Assembly (NCBI GenBank): GCA_014904845.1
Contig: MU119273.1
Coordinates: 164,851-228,850 of the forward strand
Source: Acephala macrosclerotiorum
Lineage: Eukaryota; Ascomycota; Leotiomycetes; Helotiales; Mollisiaceae
Direction of reading: 5' to 3'
Length of the DNA stretch: 64,000 nucleotides
The position numbers and the translations under genes are program-made. Shown in pieces: positions 1 to 11,152 of this stretch. The first letter of the stretch is position 1, and each line of letters starts with the position of its first letter. The notes beneath the pieces were generated by a model, which was not told where the DNA came from, made no database searches, and saw nothing but the letters and a program-made list of their open reading frames with translations.

Positions 1-1205
1 GGCGTCTGCACTCATTGATTTTGTAGGTTAACACCATCTCGTGGAGATATTTGTAGCATCCGGAAAGACCATCCTTTAGGGAAATCTCGTTGACTTTGTT
101 TTCGATGAAATTTCGAACCCTTGGGGACAGAGATGGCGTAGAGGGTGTAAACAGGAACCGAAAGTCAATGAACCAGAATTGCGATTTAGGATCTTCATCG
201 GCAATTGTCAGGTCTAGCTCAAATTCCCCTTCGACCCTGAATGTTGCACGACCGGACTTAATGGTGTATGCTTTGAATTGCGGAGGAATGCTATCATAAT
301 CATCGAGATTCAAGCGTATTGAAAGTAAAGTGTTCAGTTTCTCTAGAGACTGCAAGACTTCTTTAGCTGTCAAAGAGGGTGGTGGTATGTAACCCAACTG
401 CATAATGTTAATAGATGTCAAATTAGTATTTGTCAACACTTACATCAGGCATCCAGTGGGCCTTCCCTGTGGTTAAGACTGGTACTGCTGTTTTCAGATC
501 CGGATTTGGTAACCTTGCGTAGATAAGGTCCCTTTTTTTTGCTGCCAAGAGGTCGATCGCATTAATGTAGTGCATTTTCTCCCTGTCCTCATGGGCCTTT
601 ATGTCTATGGCTCTGCCAACCTCTTCGGCTTTTCGGCTCCAGCCAGTGATTACGAGTGCCTTCAGCCATGCTTCATGAGTGGGAGTGACAAACTCCAGTA
701 AGCGTTTCTTTTTGGCTTGGTTCTCCAGCGAATTGTCATCTGCGGAAGAATGCGACGCGTTTCCATTGAGCACCGAAGCAGGTAATGGCATCTGTGCCAT
801 ATCGTTTATAGTCGCAAGCATGCCTGAATAGGACTTTTGCGCCAATCGAGATAATAGCAAGGACAACGGCATATACCCATCCGTAATGTGAAGGATCTCT
901 GGTGGAAGCTGGTCCATGCGATTATGTATGCCATGTGCGAGTCCGTTTCCTGCTCCATTCCCATTCTGCGTCTGATCGGAAAAGTTGCCATTAATGCCAT
1001 TCGATATCGTTGGGCTGATCGGGGTCATATTCTGTTGAGGCTCGGCTCGTCCTTTCCCCTTCTCCTGCCCTTTCTCGGAAGTATAGTAACCTCCATTGAC
1101 ACCGTTATGCCGTTGATCTCTGTCGTGATTTGTGTGCGATCCATTCCTGCTCCCCTGGTCCATGATGACGCCAGGCATACTCTCCGTCTTCGATTCCCCT
1201 TCCAA
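1..1205 (-). CDS. MED14: Mediator complex subunit 14 (Rgr1/Med14), N-terminal part
   Basis: Nuclear Mediator tail/scaffold subunit that links the tail to the core and so couples activators to RNA polymerase II. The gene runs off the left edge; exons are 444-1205 and <1-399. The 44-bp intron 400-443 has donor GTAAGT and acceptor GCAG and falls between codons. The first ~85 residues are low complexity (Asn, Gly, Gln). The conserved Med14 domain then begins at MDQLPPEILHITDGYMPLS and contains the family pattern of an LVITGWSRKAEEVGRAIDIK-like stretch. The second exon continues the same domain with LGYIPPPSL and YDSIPPQF. The start is the first ATG of an open frame. Family assignment is from remembered conservation. 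The gene is truncated only by the window edge, not by mutation. Confidence 0.88.
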
Positions 1206-2546
1206 TCTCTCCCGCCCCCTCTGGACTGCCCCAGCTGCCCCTTCTCCAGCCTTGGTCCGCTCCGTCGACTCTATCGTGGCCGATGTAATACGAGACGCAG
1301 GCCGAGGCGTTCGAGGGGCTCAAGGAGCAATGACAGAGGCGCAAGCGCTATCTCTGATGATCTAAGAGCATCGGCGCGAGCAAATGTATCGCGGTACCCT
1401 GAGCACCGTTATGCTGTTGAACGATCGCGGCGAGAGATATCGCGCGGCTCTGCGTTGTATGGGAATGCAGAGCGCGACCTTGCAGAATGGCTGGGCTGGG
1501 TCGTGTTCGCGGCTGGGGAAAATCTCGGATTGTTGGTTCGTGAGGGAACGCTGGTGTTGATAATTGACGATCGGAGTATGTGGGGTATTCGGATTCCAGG
1601 TTGTCGTTGCACACAGAGGTGGATGATGAGTGCGTTGTTGAAAGTTAGGTACAAAGAGTTGGCGGTCCTTCATCATCTTCCGGAACTTTGCGTTAGGAAA
1701 GGCACTAAGGCGCCGGCTTGGCGCTCCAGTTCACGTGACAAGGATGCTCCAGGTCTTTCAGACGTCGTTATTCACAGAGCGATCCGGACAAGAGCAAGTA
1801 TAGAATTTATTGAATTTAATCTCCGAGAAAATGATAAGGAAGAGTGGGAGTGAACAGGTTCATAACCAAGATGTGTTGTTTGTCCGGTTCAGGCTCCAGA
1901 CCAGCGGGACTTCAAGGTGGTAAGACTATGGTGATCGACCGCTCACAATCAACAGCTCTTAGTTTTCACCCAATCTCAATTTGTGCCATGCATTTCAAGT
2001 CTTTCATTCACCCAATTACCTGTGTCAATTTCAGTTATCATTTAGTCACGTGTCGTAATTCAAGCGATTAGTCATCTCGCCAGTGAAGCGTTCGTTGGCA
2101 GCTCCAGCAGGGGTTGTGTCACTGCTTTTGAATGGCTGCAAAATCCCATTGGAGTCGCAGATTTGCATTGTATATCCTCAAATTCGAGCTCGACAAACAG
2201 GAATGCCTCTAACTTTGCACGTGCAAAACTCATAATGACATTCATCACTTCCCCAATGAGCGGCAACAAACCTGCCTTGTCTCAAAATGGCCGTGACAGG
2301 ACCCTGGCCCATCTCTCTCTTCGGGAAAGCTCATGGTCTATCAAGCACCTGAGCCTTGCTACTCTCTTTATCTCACACCCATTTCAATCTCTGTGGCGGT
2401 CATGATCACCAGGGACTCTGTTCTTCTCACCTGCCAGACGGTGCTACGGATGTCTTCAGCAATTCAATGCTTGATCTGATTCACGCGATCGCACGATGCT
2501 GACGTCGCATTGCTGACTGGTCAGAACTTCATAGGCCGCGGTCAAA
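1206..2546. other. Intergenic region between divergent MED14 and ATG22
   Basis: About 1.3 kb that should hold both promoters. A long open frame on the plus strand (888-1853) overlaps the start of MED14 in antisense, but it shows no recognisable domain and its Arg/Ser-rich composition looks like a shadow. I see no RNA gene or repeat. Confidence 0.5.
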
Positions 2547-4710
2547 ATGATACCTCGAATTCCCCGGCCGCCTGAACCACAACGCGCCTTTTCTTCAAAC
2601 AGCGCAAAACGCTCCTACCGCTCTTCCAGATCTCATTCATCGTCTTTCGAGGCAGATGACGAGCGCTCGACTTCGGCAGACAACGAAAGCATGGGAGAAG
2701 ACGATGGATATCGAGATGGGCCTTCACAATACGCGGGAGAGGATACAAGGTTGACGAGTCGAAAGGAGCTCTTAGGATGGTATACATACGCGTTTGCGGC
2801 TGAGGTATTCGTGATTTGTGGGATAGGTAGGTTCTGCTGGTTCCCTTACTACCTTCAGAGCTTTGGCAGACTCGTTCAAGCTTGCATTCAGCTTGCATCA
2901 CGTCACACTTGCACCAAAGAATAGAGCTCAAGTACTAGGCTACACTTTGATAGGACCTGCTACAAGACATAACGGTCCAACTCTGTTATCGTCGTTTAGC
3001 CTATCCATCACCAAGTGCTAATGATGTTCTTCAGGATCCTTCATTCCCATGACCCTCGAACAGCTAGCTCGCGAAAATGGGTATCTAGTCACTGACCCTT
3101 CGAAGCGCTGCGGATCGAGTTCAGACCGTCTGCCCCCTGGCTTAAGTCCAGGTCCTTCAAAGGAGGCACAATGTGTGGTATACGTTCTGGGAATGCAAAT
3201 CAACACCGCCAGCTTTGCCATGTACACTTTCTCTCTAAGCGTATTGGTACAATCTCTCCTCGTCGTCTCCATCAGCTGTGCGGCAGACCATGGCAACTAT
3301 CGCAAACGGTTATTGTTGACCTTCGCTTTGGTGGGGTCAATAGCTACGATGCTCTTCCTACCTGTCGTGCCAAAGGTGTATCTTCTTGCAGCTTTCTTGG
3401 CAATCATATCAAACACCTGCTTTGGGGCAAGCTTCGTCCTTCTCAACTCTTTCTTGCCCCTCTTGGTCCGACATCATCCCAAAACTCAATATCAGACGCC
3501 AGAGCTTACACCAGAGCTTCAGCCCTCGGAATTCGAAGACCAACCAACTGAAGAGCCTTTTGGTGTAACGGAAGGGGATATAGTTGCTGCTGATGCTACA
3601 ACTCCGCTGTTGTCATCTGCTCCAGACACGACTGAGCCACTGTCACCAGCTGCAGACCTCACCTCTGTCGAGTTACAACTTTCGACTCAAATCTCATCCA
3701 CAGGAATTGGAATTGGCTACAGTGCAGGACTTTTCCTACAATGCGTCTCGATTATTTCAGTGTGGTTAATGGGCAGCACTACTTTCTCATTGCGCTTCGT
3801 CATCTTCTTGATAGGACTTTGGTGGTTCTGTTTCACCATACCGGCTGCCATGTGGTTGAGGCCTCGACCTGGTCCACCATTGCCATCAGAAGACCCTGAT
3901 AATCCAGAAGCACAACGAAGTTGGTTTTCATACATCGTCTATGCATGGTCATCACTCTGGAGGACAGTCAAATTGGCACGGCGCCTTAAAGATATCTGTC
4001 TCTTTCTCGCGGCTTGGTTCTTGCTGTCCGATGCAATCGCTACTGTATCTGGAGTTGCAGTCCTCTATGCCAAAACGGCGCTGCACATGAAACCGGCAGC
4101 GCTTGGTCTAATCAATGTTATTGCCACAACAGCAGGCGTGCTCGGCGCCTTCTCATGGGCTTTCATATCTCGAACATTTGGTCTACGTCCACATCAGACA
4201 ATTCTTGCTTGCATATGTCTCTTCGAAGTCATTCCCATCTACGGCCTTCTCGGATTTCTACCATTTGTCAAGGAGTGGGGCTTTATCGGTCTTCAACAGC
4301 CGTGGGAAATGTACCCTCTCGGTTTCGTATATGGCTTCGTTTTAGGAGGACTGAGTAGTTATTGTCGATCTCTATTCGGAGAACTCATCCCTCCAGGATC
4401 AGAAGCAGCATTTTACGCATTATATGCCATCACAGACAAAGGATCCTCGATATTTGGACCAGCGATCGTAGGTCTCATCGTCGATCGCTACAATGACATT
4501 CGACCAGCATTCTGGTTCCTCGCGTGCCTCGTCGGGATACCAGCCCCCTTGATCTATTTCGTAAATGTTGAAAGAGGCAGAAAGGAAGGTGCCAAGTTGG
4601 CGGAGGTTATCGAGGGCTTCAAGTCAAGAGAAAGTAGTACCGAGGCAAGCGGAGCTCAGAGCTTCTTGGATAGTGAGGAGGACTATGAGGAGCGGACGCA
4701 TAGAGATTGA
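2547..4710 (+). CDS. ATG22: Vacuolar amino-acid effluxer Atg22 (MFS)
   Basis: Major-facilitator permease of the vacuole membrane, known in yeast to export amino acids after breakdown of autophagic bodies. Exons are 2547-2826 and 3035-4710, predicted 651 residues. The 208-bp intron splits a Gly codon, giving the family-typical junction [19 protein letters not shown]. The first ~70 residues are a Ser-rich cytosolic tail, and TM1 follows at [18 protein letters not shown]. An extended loop after TM4 (roughly residues 235-305) holds many Glu and Thr, and further hydrophobic segments follow. The C-terminal motif [20 protein letters not shown] is characteristic of Atg22. The start ATG has a good context (AAA before ATG). 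No defect is seen. Confidence 0.92.
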
Positions 4711-5486
4711 AATTTCGGAGTTTTCTGGATGGGACTGTATGGCGGTGGCGTATAGGCACTTTGTTGGAGTCTTATGTTCGGTGCATACATTGAGAGTTAT
4801 TTCAATCTCCTTTGGATTCATATCTCTCGTGTTCTCCTAGCTTCACCAATAATTAAAGCTTCGAGATAGTATCCTAAGATTAGATTTTTTGGCCTTTCTT
4901 CACCCGTATAGTATTCTTCCCAAGGTTCGGACTGACTGAGGGAAGCTGGTCGCATAATCCAACAGATCCGCCGCCAAGTGGCACCTCGTTCCGCAGCCAT
5001 TCGCGTCCTGGTTTTATATACAATTCAGCTTATACAACTCCTACCTAGACCTAAGACATTCATCGTGAATATAATTCGTGTGGTTCTTTGCCGACTTCGT
5101 GTTTTGTGTGAAAGTTTACTACGCATTCATCGCTGTCACTTTTAAAGTATGCATAGTGTCCCAGAGTCGAGTGACCTGACTGAAAATATCATTCGCGAAA
5201 GCTGCTTTTGCGCCTAACCTACAAACTTGGTCTGACCTATTCTTTCTATCCGATTAGCTCACGTCTTCGTAGCTCGCTAGGTTTCTCATCTAAGCTAGAG
5301 GTTTTCGACCTCCCCTCAAATCTATAAAAGCAGGCATTATATCGTCCTTTGAGAAAGATTGGCACGCAAGTTCATCTTCAACTCTCAACCTCATCGCTCC
5401 AGGGGAACCAAGAGGGCATCACGAACCGAAGACTGAATCGCGGTTCTTAATTTGGACGCACTTTTTCTTGATGCGACTATGCATCA
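4711..5486. other. Intergenic region with a TATA box
   Basis: It holds the ATG22 3' flank and then AT-richer DNA. A TATAAA box at 5323-5328 lies about 160 bases before the ATG of the degenerate frame at 5487, so this may be an old promoter. Nothing else was recognised. Confidence 0.3.
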
Positions 5487-6212
5487 ATGGATCACCGAGT
5501 GAACAAGCTCATAAGTTGATCAGCCAAAATCATTTTTGAAATACTCGACAGAAAAGCATTCATACGTTGTGGTAGCACTATTTCACCTAAGCGTTTAGTT
5601 TTGTTAACAGCAAGAACGCTACAAGGTGAAGAGCTGATTCTCCGGAGTTCAGCCAAGCATTTGACGGACGGCTTTGATTCCCTGCTTCGGTCCAACAGTC
5701 CATTATATGCTACTTTCTCCACGGCGTGTGATACCGTCGTACATCCACCTCGTGTAATTGCCAGCACAATCCTCAAGTTTGTTTGGTGGGAATCTGTAGT
5801 CCTGAAGATGGTCAAAGTAATATAATTGGCCCGTTCATTGGGTTCACCTCTTAGAAGGTTCAACACCTTAGATAGCCTTCGTCGGATAGGAGCCAACATT
5901 GATATCAGGCAATTGACGTCTATATCAAGGCAACAATTCAAGGTAATAGTTGACAGCAAAAAGTCGTCCTACCTTAAAGACCCGTTCAATCTCTGCTATC
6001 ACTTGTTGACGCTAGGAGACTTCAAGTTGGCACTTCGAAAGCAGAATATCCGCTCACGGTCTATTCGGTTGCTTGGAAACCTCAAGTTATGCTCCCGACC
6101 TGATTCACCTTGTCTATTAGCTGTACCGTCTTCTTTTTCGCCATCCTTGTTGGTCAGAAAGTATCAGTTTCTTCGGAGATTGACCGACAGTGCAACACAA
6201 AAGAGTCACTAG
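5487..6212 (+). pseudogene. Orphan degenerate reading frame, unknown family
   Basis: One plus-strand frame runs from an ATG at 5487 to 6212 with only two interruptions, TGA at 5517-5519 and TAA at 5823-5825, over about 240 codons; random sequence of this composition would give roughly ten. The conceptual product has Leu-rich helical stretches such as AKIIFEILDRKAF and FNLCYHLLTLGDFKLALR. I do not recognise it; it could be a fast-evolving lineage-specific gene that lost function. The opposite strand also has an open frame at 5492-5959, so strand choice is uncertain. A TATA box lies upstream on the plus strand, which favours plus. Confidence 0.35.
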
Positions 6213-6605
6213 GATGCCTTTATATCTTATGAGATACCCTGGGTACAGGCGGTCAGAGTCAACCGAAGAGATCCGGAACATGAACAGAATGTCAGGTCAC
6301 ATCAGAATGACGCTTGCACAGACAACGTCAATTTCACAATCAACTTGCGAGGTAGGACATTCAACCTGCTCACCGTTCTACAATAGCTCAAAGAAAGCTT
6401 TCCTAGTCCTGTATTTCTACCTACTCTGTCTATCAAGAAGTGAGTTCTCAAACAGGGAGTGGGCATTCCAACTCCTCCTTAAGTCACATGATTGTGCTTC
6501 AAAGTACTTATCGGAACTCTGAAAAGATCTCTTCGAGGAAGCAGGTCAAACTGATTTCACTCCACTTCCTCAATTGCTTCCCCGTCTTTCCCGTATTTTT
6601 CAACA

Positions 6606-7785
6606 ATGACTCTCCCAACTCCTATCCCGAGCCGACAATGGCAGCCCTCCCTCAACGGGATCTCCAATCTCACCCTCGTCCAAACTTTCATCCCACTCAC
6701 GGCACTAGGCGAAATACTAGTCCGCATCAACGCCGTATCACTCAATTTCAAGGACGGAAAAACTATTGAGGGGCAATTGAAGCATCATAAAGCTATTTCT
6801 TTACCCGAGGCAATTGTACCGTGTTCAGATGCGGCGGGTGAGGTTTGGGAAGCTGGAGAAGGTGTGACGAGGTGGAAAAAGGGTGATAGGGTTTTGGCTT
6901 CGCCGTATCCGGAGTATAGGATGGGGAGGATTACCGAATAGATTATTGGGGGTGGGATTGGTAGCTCTGGGAAAGGTGAGTGGACTACTGGGTTTGAAGG
7001 GGATGGTGGGCTGGGATGAGGGGCGCTGATGTGGTCAGGTGTTCTGCGTGAATACAGGATCTTCAAGGAAGATGCTGTGCTTGCCGCACCAACGAGTATG
7101 AGCGACGAAGAAGCTTGCACACTCGCAGTAGCGGGAATCACAGCTTGGATGTCGATGAATGGACAGAGACTATTGGGAAGTCTAGGTGGAGAGGGAGAGG
7201 CGGTGCTCATTCAAGGGATGGGGGGGTCAGTATCAATGGGTTACAGGTTGCAAAGGCCGCTGGTGCTATTGTTATCACATCCAGTATTCCTAATGTGCAA
7301 GTTTCTGGTGAAGCAAAGTGATTACCACCTCGTCATCGGACGAAAAGCTTGCCTGAGCAAGAGACCTCGGTGCAGACTACACAATCAACTGCAAGATAAC
7401 CCCAGACTGGGACGTCGAAGCTCTCCGTCTCACTTCCAGAAAAGGGGCAGACATCATTTTCGAGAATAACGGTGCAATGACAACTGCGAAGTCCTTCAAT
7501 TGCATCCGTTTCGGAAGGCTCTTCAATGCCATTGGTTATGTGTCAGGGAAAGATGATGCGGAGGAGGAGAGATTGAATATTAATGTGCAGGCTGTCAGGA
7601 GGAACGTGATTCTTGTGGATTTGTTGAACAAATCGAGAGATAGAGTTGAGGAGATGTGCCGATTTTATGAGAAGGGGATAAGACCAGTTGTGGATCGAGT
7701 GTTCAAGTTCGAAGAGGCGAAGGAAGCTCTGCACTATATGTGGAGGGGAAGTCATTTTGGGAAGGCGGTTGTGAAAGTACATTGA
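6606..7785 (+). pseudogene. Broken zinc-type alcohol dehydrogenase-like (MDR) gene
   Basis: The pieces match fungal NAD(P)-dependent medium-chain dehydrogenase/reductase proteins. The N-terminal catalytic fold is seen in GEILVRINAVSLNFKDGKT, AIVPCSDAAGEV and WKKGDRVLASPYPEY. A GVLREYRIF segment, a Rossmann segment (VSINGLQVAKAAGA) and the C-terminal part RKGADIIFENNGAMTTAKSF ending GSHFGKAVVKVH follow in order. Breaks: TAG at 6939-6941; loss of one base in a G run at 7220-7226 that shifts the frame; TGA at 7354-7356. A normal-looking 63-bp intron (6976-7038, GTGAGT...TCAG) is still phase-correct, and a second probable intron lies near 7270-7320. Both stops could come from single C-to-T changes. 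The frameshift sits in a homopolymer and could be an assembly error, but the two stops could not. Confidence 0.8.
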
Positions 7786-8484
7786 AGAGAAATGTCGAAT
7801 CTGGAGGGCGATCAAGAATTGAGGTAGTCGAGGAAAGGTAAAGAGCTTTCAGGACGAGAAAAGGGGAACCACGAAATTCGACGTCGGCTTGCTCGACGAC
7901 AGGATGGCTAGGTGCTTGCGCCCATTTTTGGTATGTGATTGGGGCTAGACGTGTCATGAAATTGGAGTGAAGGAGGTGAGTCTCGTACTGCCCCCATTCG
8001 TTTTGAGCAAGAGGGTTGGGCTTTGGTCTTGCCAGATTCGGTATGTAGTGTCCCCTAAAATCTTCCCGTTTCTTCCGTGACGACGGTGGTCAAAAACATG
8101 TGGCTTGGCCTTTGCGTTGGGAATCTCTGGAATTAGGTGTAGGTTCACACGGAATGTCTACAGTCGCTTTTGAACGCCCATGCAGCACTTAGTTTTGTCG
8201 ATCAGTTTGATTCATGCATCTATTGCTGGTCTCTCTAATATTAGTCTTGCCGGAAAGTCACCGGGTCTAGTCCATAAAGAACTCTTAGACATGAACCCAG
8301 GCTTTATACCGAGTCCATGACAGCCCATCCAAGGCTAAATGCCCTCCGTTTAATCAAGACCAAATCCCAGGATCAATCCTCCACTCTTCCCGTCGAAGGC
8401 ATCTCTCATGATTGCCCTACTCTGTACATTTCCTATCCTGACTTTCGCTTATCGCCCCTTCCTCTACCTTACACACGAATGTCT
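7786..8484. other. Gene-free spacer
   Basis: About 700 bases between the dehydrogenase pseudogene and the decayed 2EXR copy. I see no conserved coding frame, RNA gene or repeat. Confidence 0.4.
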
Positions 8485-9274
8485 TCATCTCTGCATTGCA
8501 GTTGTCTTCCGCTCTTGCAGCGCAACCTTAGCCTTGTAAGAAATCATCGTCTTGAACTCGATATAGGGGAAGGCCCAAGTACTGTCATTCTCTCACAGAT
8601 CTTTGAAGTCGTCCATGTCAAATCCGTACCATACTATCCTTTCTGGTGACGGTGCTTTCGCATGCCGAGTAAGGTAGCCTGCCGCAAAATGCGCCTCAAC
8701 ATCAGAATTATTGTAGATTTTGAAGGTTTTATTCAGGTAGATTGAGTCGATCACGCAGGGATCTGCTGGATCCTCTGAAGTATGCTCTATTTGATCGAAT
8801 TATAGAATCAGATAAAGCTTCTTCACGCGCCAAAGTGATGGAGTATACTGGCAATGTTCTCTTCATCGTATTCGTAGGAATATAGTACAACTTCCAATCT
8901 TTCAATCTTTCGCAAATCATCTTTGTCTTTAAGGCCGTCCCATACATCAAGGGCAGATGCGTAGCAGGCTCTGTCGTTGAACCCAACGCAAAACGTGTCC
9001 GTCATGAAGTTGACATAAGTCTCCGGGTTCGACAGTGGGCAAGAAAAGGCGTACTCTGATGTCTTTAGGGCTAGATCGCGAGCTTCTCGACAAGCCAGCA
9101 AAATAGCTGGAATAGGGCTTTTGCATGCTATGCCCATCAAACGAGCGCTTTGGTATGATCCAAGGAGGTCACCATGAATTCGGTAGTTTTCCAAATAGTT
9201 TCGAGCATAATTTTGTCCCGCTTCGATTCTCTCAGCTCGATCTAATAGCCGGTTCTCCTCCTTCGCTCGCTTTG
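8485..9274 (-). pseudogene. Decayed 2EXR-domain family copy
   Basis: The best open part (8823-9194) carries the 2EXR-family hallmarks ARLMGIACKSPIPAILLACREARDLA and ETYVNFMTDTF, which line up with the neighbouring gene at 9502-10685. In the same frame, upstream to about 9274, the helix NRLLDRAERIEAGQNYARN is readable before a TGA, and the N-terminal LPxELR part is missing. After HHFGA (8823) the homology continues in another frame (KKLYLIL, then a stop, then DSIYLNKTFKIYNNSDVEAHF). TGA at 8593-8595 replaces an Arg position of the neighbour. It ends at a TGA at 8485-8487 without the neighbour's last ~45 residues. This is a tandem duplicate in the same orientation that has lost function. Confidence 0.7.
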
Positions 9275-9501
9275 CTCACGAGAATATTTGAAGCCGCTAG
9301 CTTCGCAACAACAGCATAAAATCTTGACTTTGCTCCGCATCTAACCCAATCTACTGTCTCGTGAAGACATTCTCAGCATGAAGTTGATTGTCTTCTGAAG
9401 TTACCATGCATCTGACAACAAGATCACAACTTCGCCAAATCCTGAATCGTGGTCCAGCTCAGCCTTGCTCTACTCTTTTAAGATCAGAGTCATAACCTCA
9501 C

Positions 9502-10685
9502 TCATGCCCCCCGTATGCTTTCCTTGTAATTTGCCCCCCACTCCGTAAGAACATCAGCCTCATATCCTCCTCTCGCAATAGCCGCCTCATCCTCAATATT
9601 CTCACCTGCGAAATTCTCGGTTATCGCCAAGCAACCCAGTTGCGCATTTCTCAGCTCCACTTTGGTCTTATAGGCAACCACTGTCCTAGTCTCGATCTCA
9701 GGAAGATCCCAAACTCCGCCTTGCTCGTTTCTCAGTTCCTTCAACTTCTCCATATTGAGTTGGTGACTGGAGATTCGTTCTGGTTCCGGTGCATTTATGT
9801 TACCGCCGTCGAAGTATCCCTTTGCGAATTCCTCCTCAACATCAAAGTTGTACCAAAGACTGAAGGAGTCCTCGACGTTGATCGGATTAATCATGCAGAG
9901 ATCTATTTGATCTTTTCTGGTATGATTCTTGTTGCGATAATGCAGAACAATAAGGTAAAGCTTCTCTACCTGCGGGAACACTGTGAGCACTTCCACAATG
10001 TTCGTTTCGTTGAATCTCTTTGAAGGCACTTTCATTGCCAGTCTCTCTACTCTTCCTAGATTGTCTTGATCTTGACGTCTGAAATCATTCCATACATCGA
10101 GGTGCGATGCCCCGGTATGCTTTCTTCGCGGCTAACAAAATTTCCGTAATCGAAATATAGCGTATCCGTCTTGAAGTTAAAGTAAGTCACCAGATTCGAT
10201 TGCGGGCAGGCAAAGGTAAGCTCATAAGACTCCATAGCTGTGTCACGGGCCTCTCGACAAGCTTGCAAGAGGGGTATGGCTGGGGCATAGCTTGCAATGC
10301 CCATCAAGTGAGCCTGACGGTACGACAATTGTCCTCGGAAGCGTCCGCCTGGCGGTATTTCAATCCATTTTCGAGCAAAATGACGTTTGGTATCGATCCG
10401 TCTCTGTGCGGGTAGATCTTCAGTTTCTGCTGGACCTCGAAGGATATATGGATTCATATCGGTGGTAGGTGGCCATTCGGTGTCGTTCTCCTTTTCCCGT
10501 TCTCCTTTTCCCGTTCTCCTTTTCCCGTTCTCCTTTTCCCATTCTCCGATAGTCTTCTTTAAAGGCTTCTGCTTGATGAAGACTATCCTCGGGCCTGGCA
10601 ATGCAAATTTCCAAATCAAGACGCGTAGCTCGAACGGAAGGAGGGAAAAGCACGTAAATTTTGACGCGTTGAATTTGGACTCCAT
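9502..10685 (-). CDS. 2EXR-domain protein, probable single frameshift
   Basis: Member of the fungal 2EXR family, whose function is unknown. The first part (10685 down to about 10115) begins with the domain signature FSLLPFELRVLIWKFALPGPR, followed by a low-complexity Glu/Lys/Arg/Gly insert from a minisatellite, then MGIASYAPAIPLLQACREARDTA and TYFNFKTDTLYF. The second part (10035 to 9502) continues as FPQVEKLYLIVLHYRNKN to the stop. The two frames are joined by DVWNDFRRQDQDNLGRVERL, which is readable only if one base is added near a G4 run (10110-10113 on the plus strand). No intron can explain the change. It is either a real one-base deletion or a consensus error. The start is the ATG just before the 2EXR domain. 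Confidence 0.65.
10484..10547 (+). repeat. 14-bp coding minisatellite, four copies plus a partial
   Basis: The unit CGTTCTCCTTTTCC is repeated perfectly at 10484-10497, 10498-10511, 10512-10525 and 10526-10539, followed by a partial copy to 10547. It lies inside the 2EXR gene. Since 14 is not a multiple of 3, three units equal 14 codons; the encoded protein repeats EKEN every 14 residues. Confidence 0.95.
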
Positions 10686-11152
10686 GGTCGAAGGGACAAG
10701 GGCGAAACCAGGAGGAGTTTATGCGCGAACAGCCGATGCCTTAGGATTGTCGACGTTGTCGATTCTGTTTGGGAAGGTACAAGGTAGGCTGTTGATAGAG
10801 ACTTGAAGTCTAGACCACGAGACGCTCGTGCCCCTCACATCCCACAAATCTTGGTGCGTTTTACCACGTGATTTAAAAAGTCAAAAGGAATTGTGTATGT
10901 GGCCGTTTGAAATTTGAGATGTCTTGGTCTTGTTAAGAACCAAAGGTGAGAGGCAAGTGATTCTTTGACAGAGAAGGCTTCTAATGAAGTTACTAACACT
11001 CAACGAGGGAGCAAAATGACCTATTTCGAAACTCATCCAACCCAAGCCAGCTAGCAACGTGACATCTGCCTAGGTCTCTCATAAGGACATTGACGAAGGA
11101 GCGTTGAATATTTTCTAACTTAACAATGTAACCAAGCAGTAATAGCATCATC
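10686..11152. other. Spacer between convergent-side ends
   Basis: About 470 bases holding the 2EXR gene promoter and the 3' flank of the acyl-CoA synthetase gene. No other feature was seen. Confidence 0.4.

Noticed and set aside
888..1853. 321-codon open frame antisense to the 5' part of MED14
   Set aside because: It overlaps a well-supported coding exon, has Arg/Ser-rich shadow composition and no domain.
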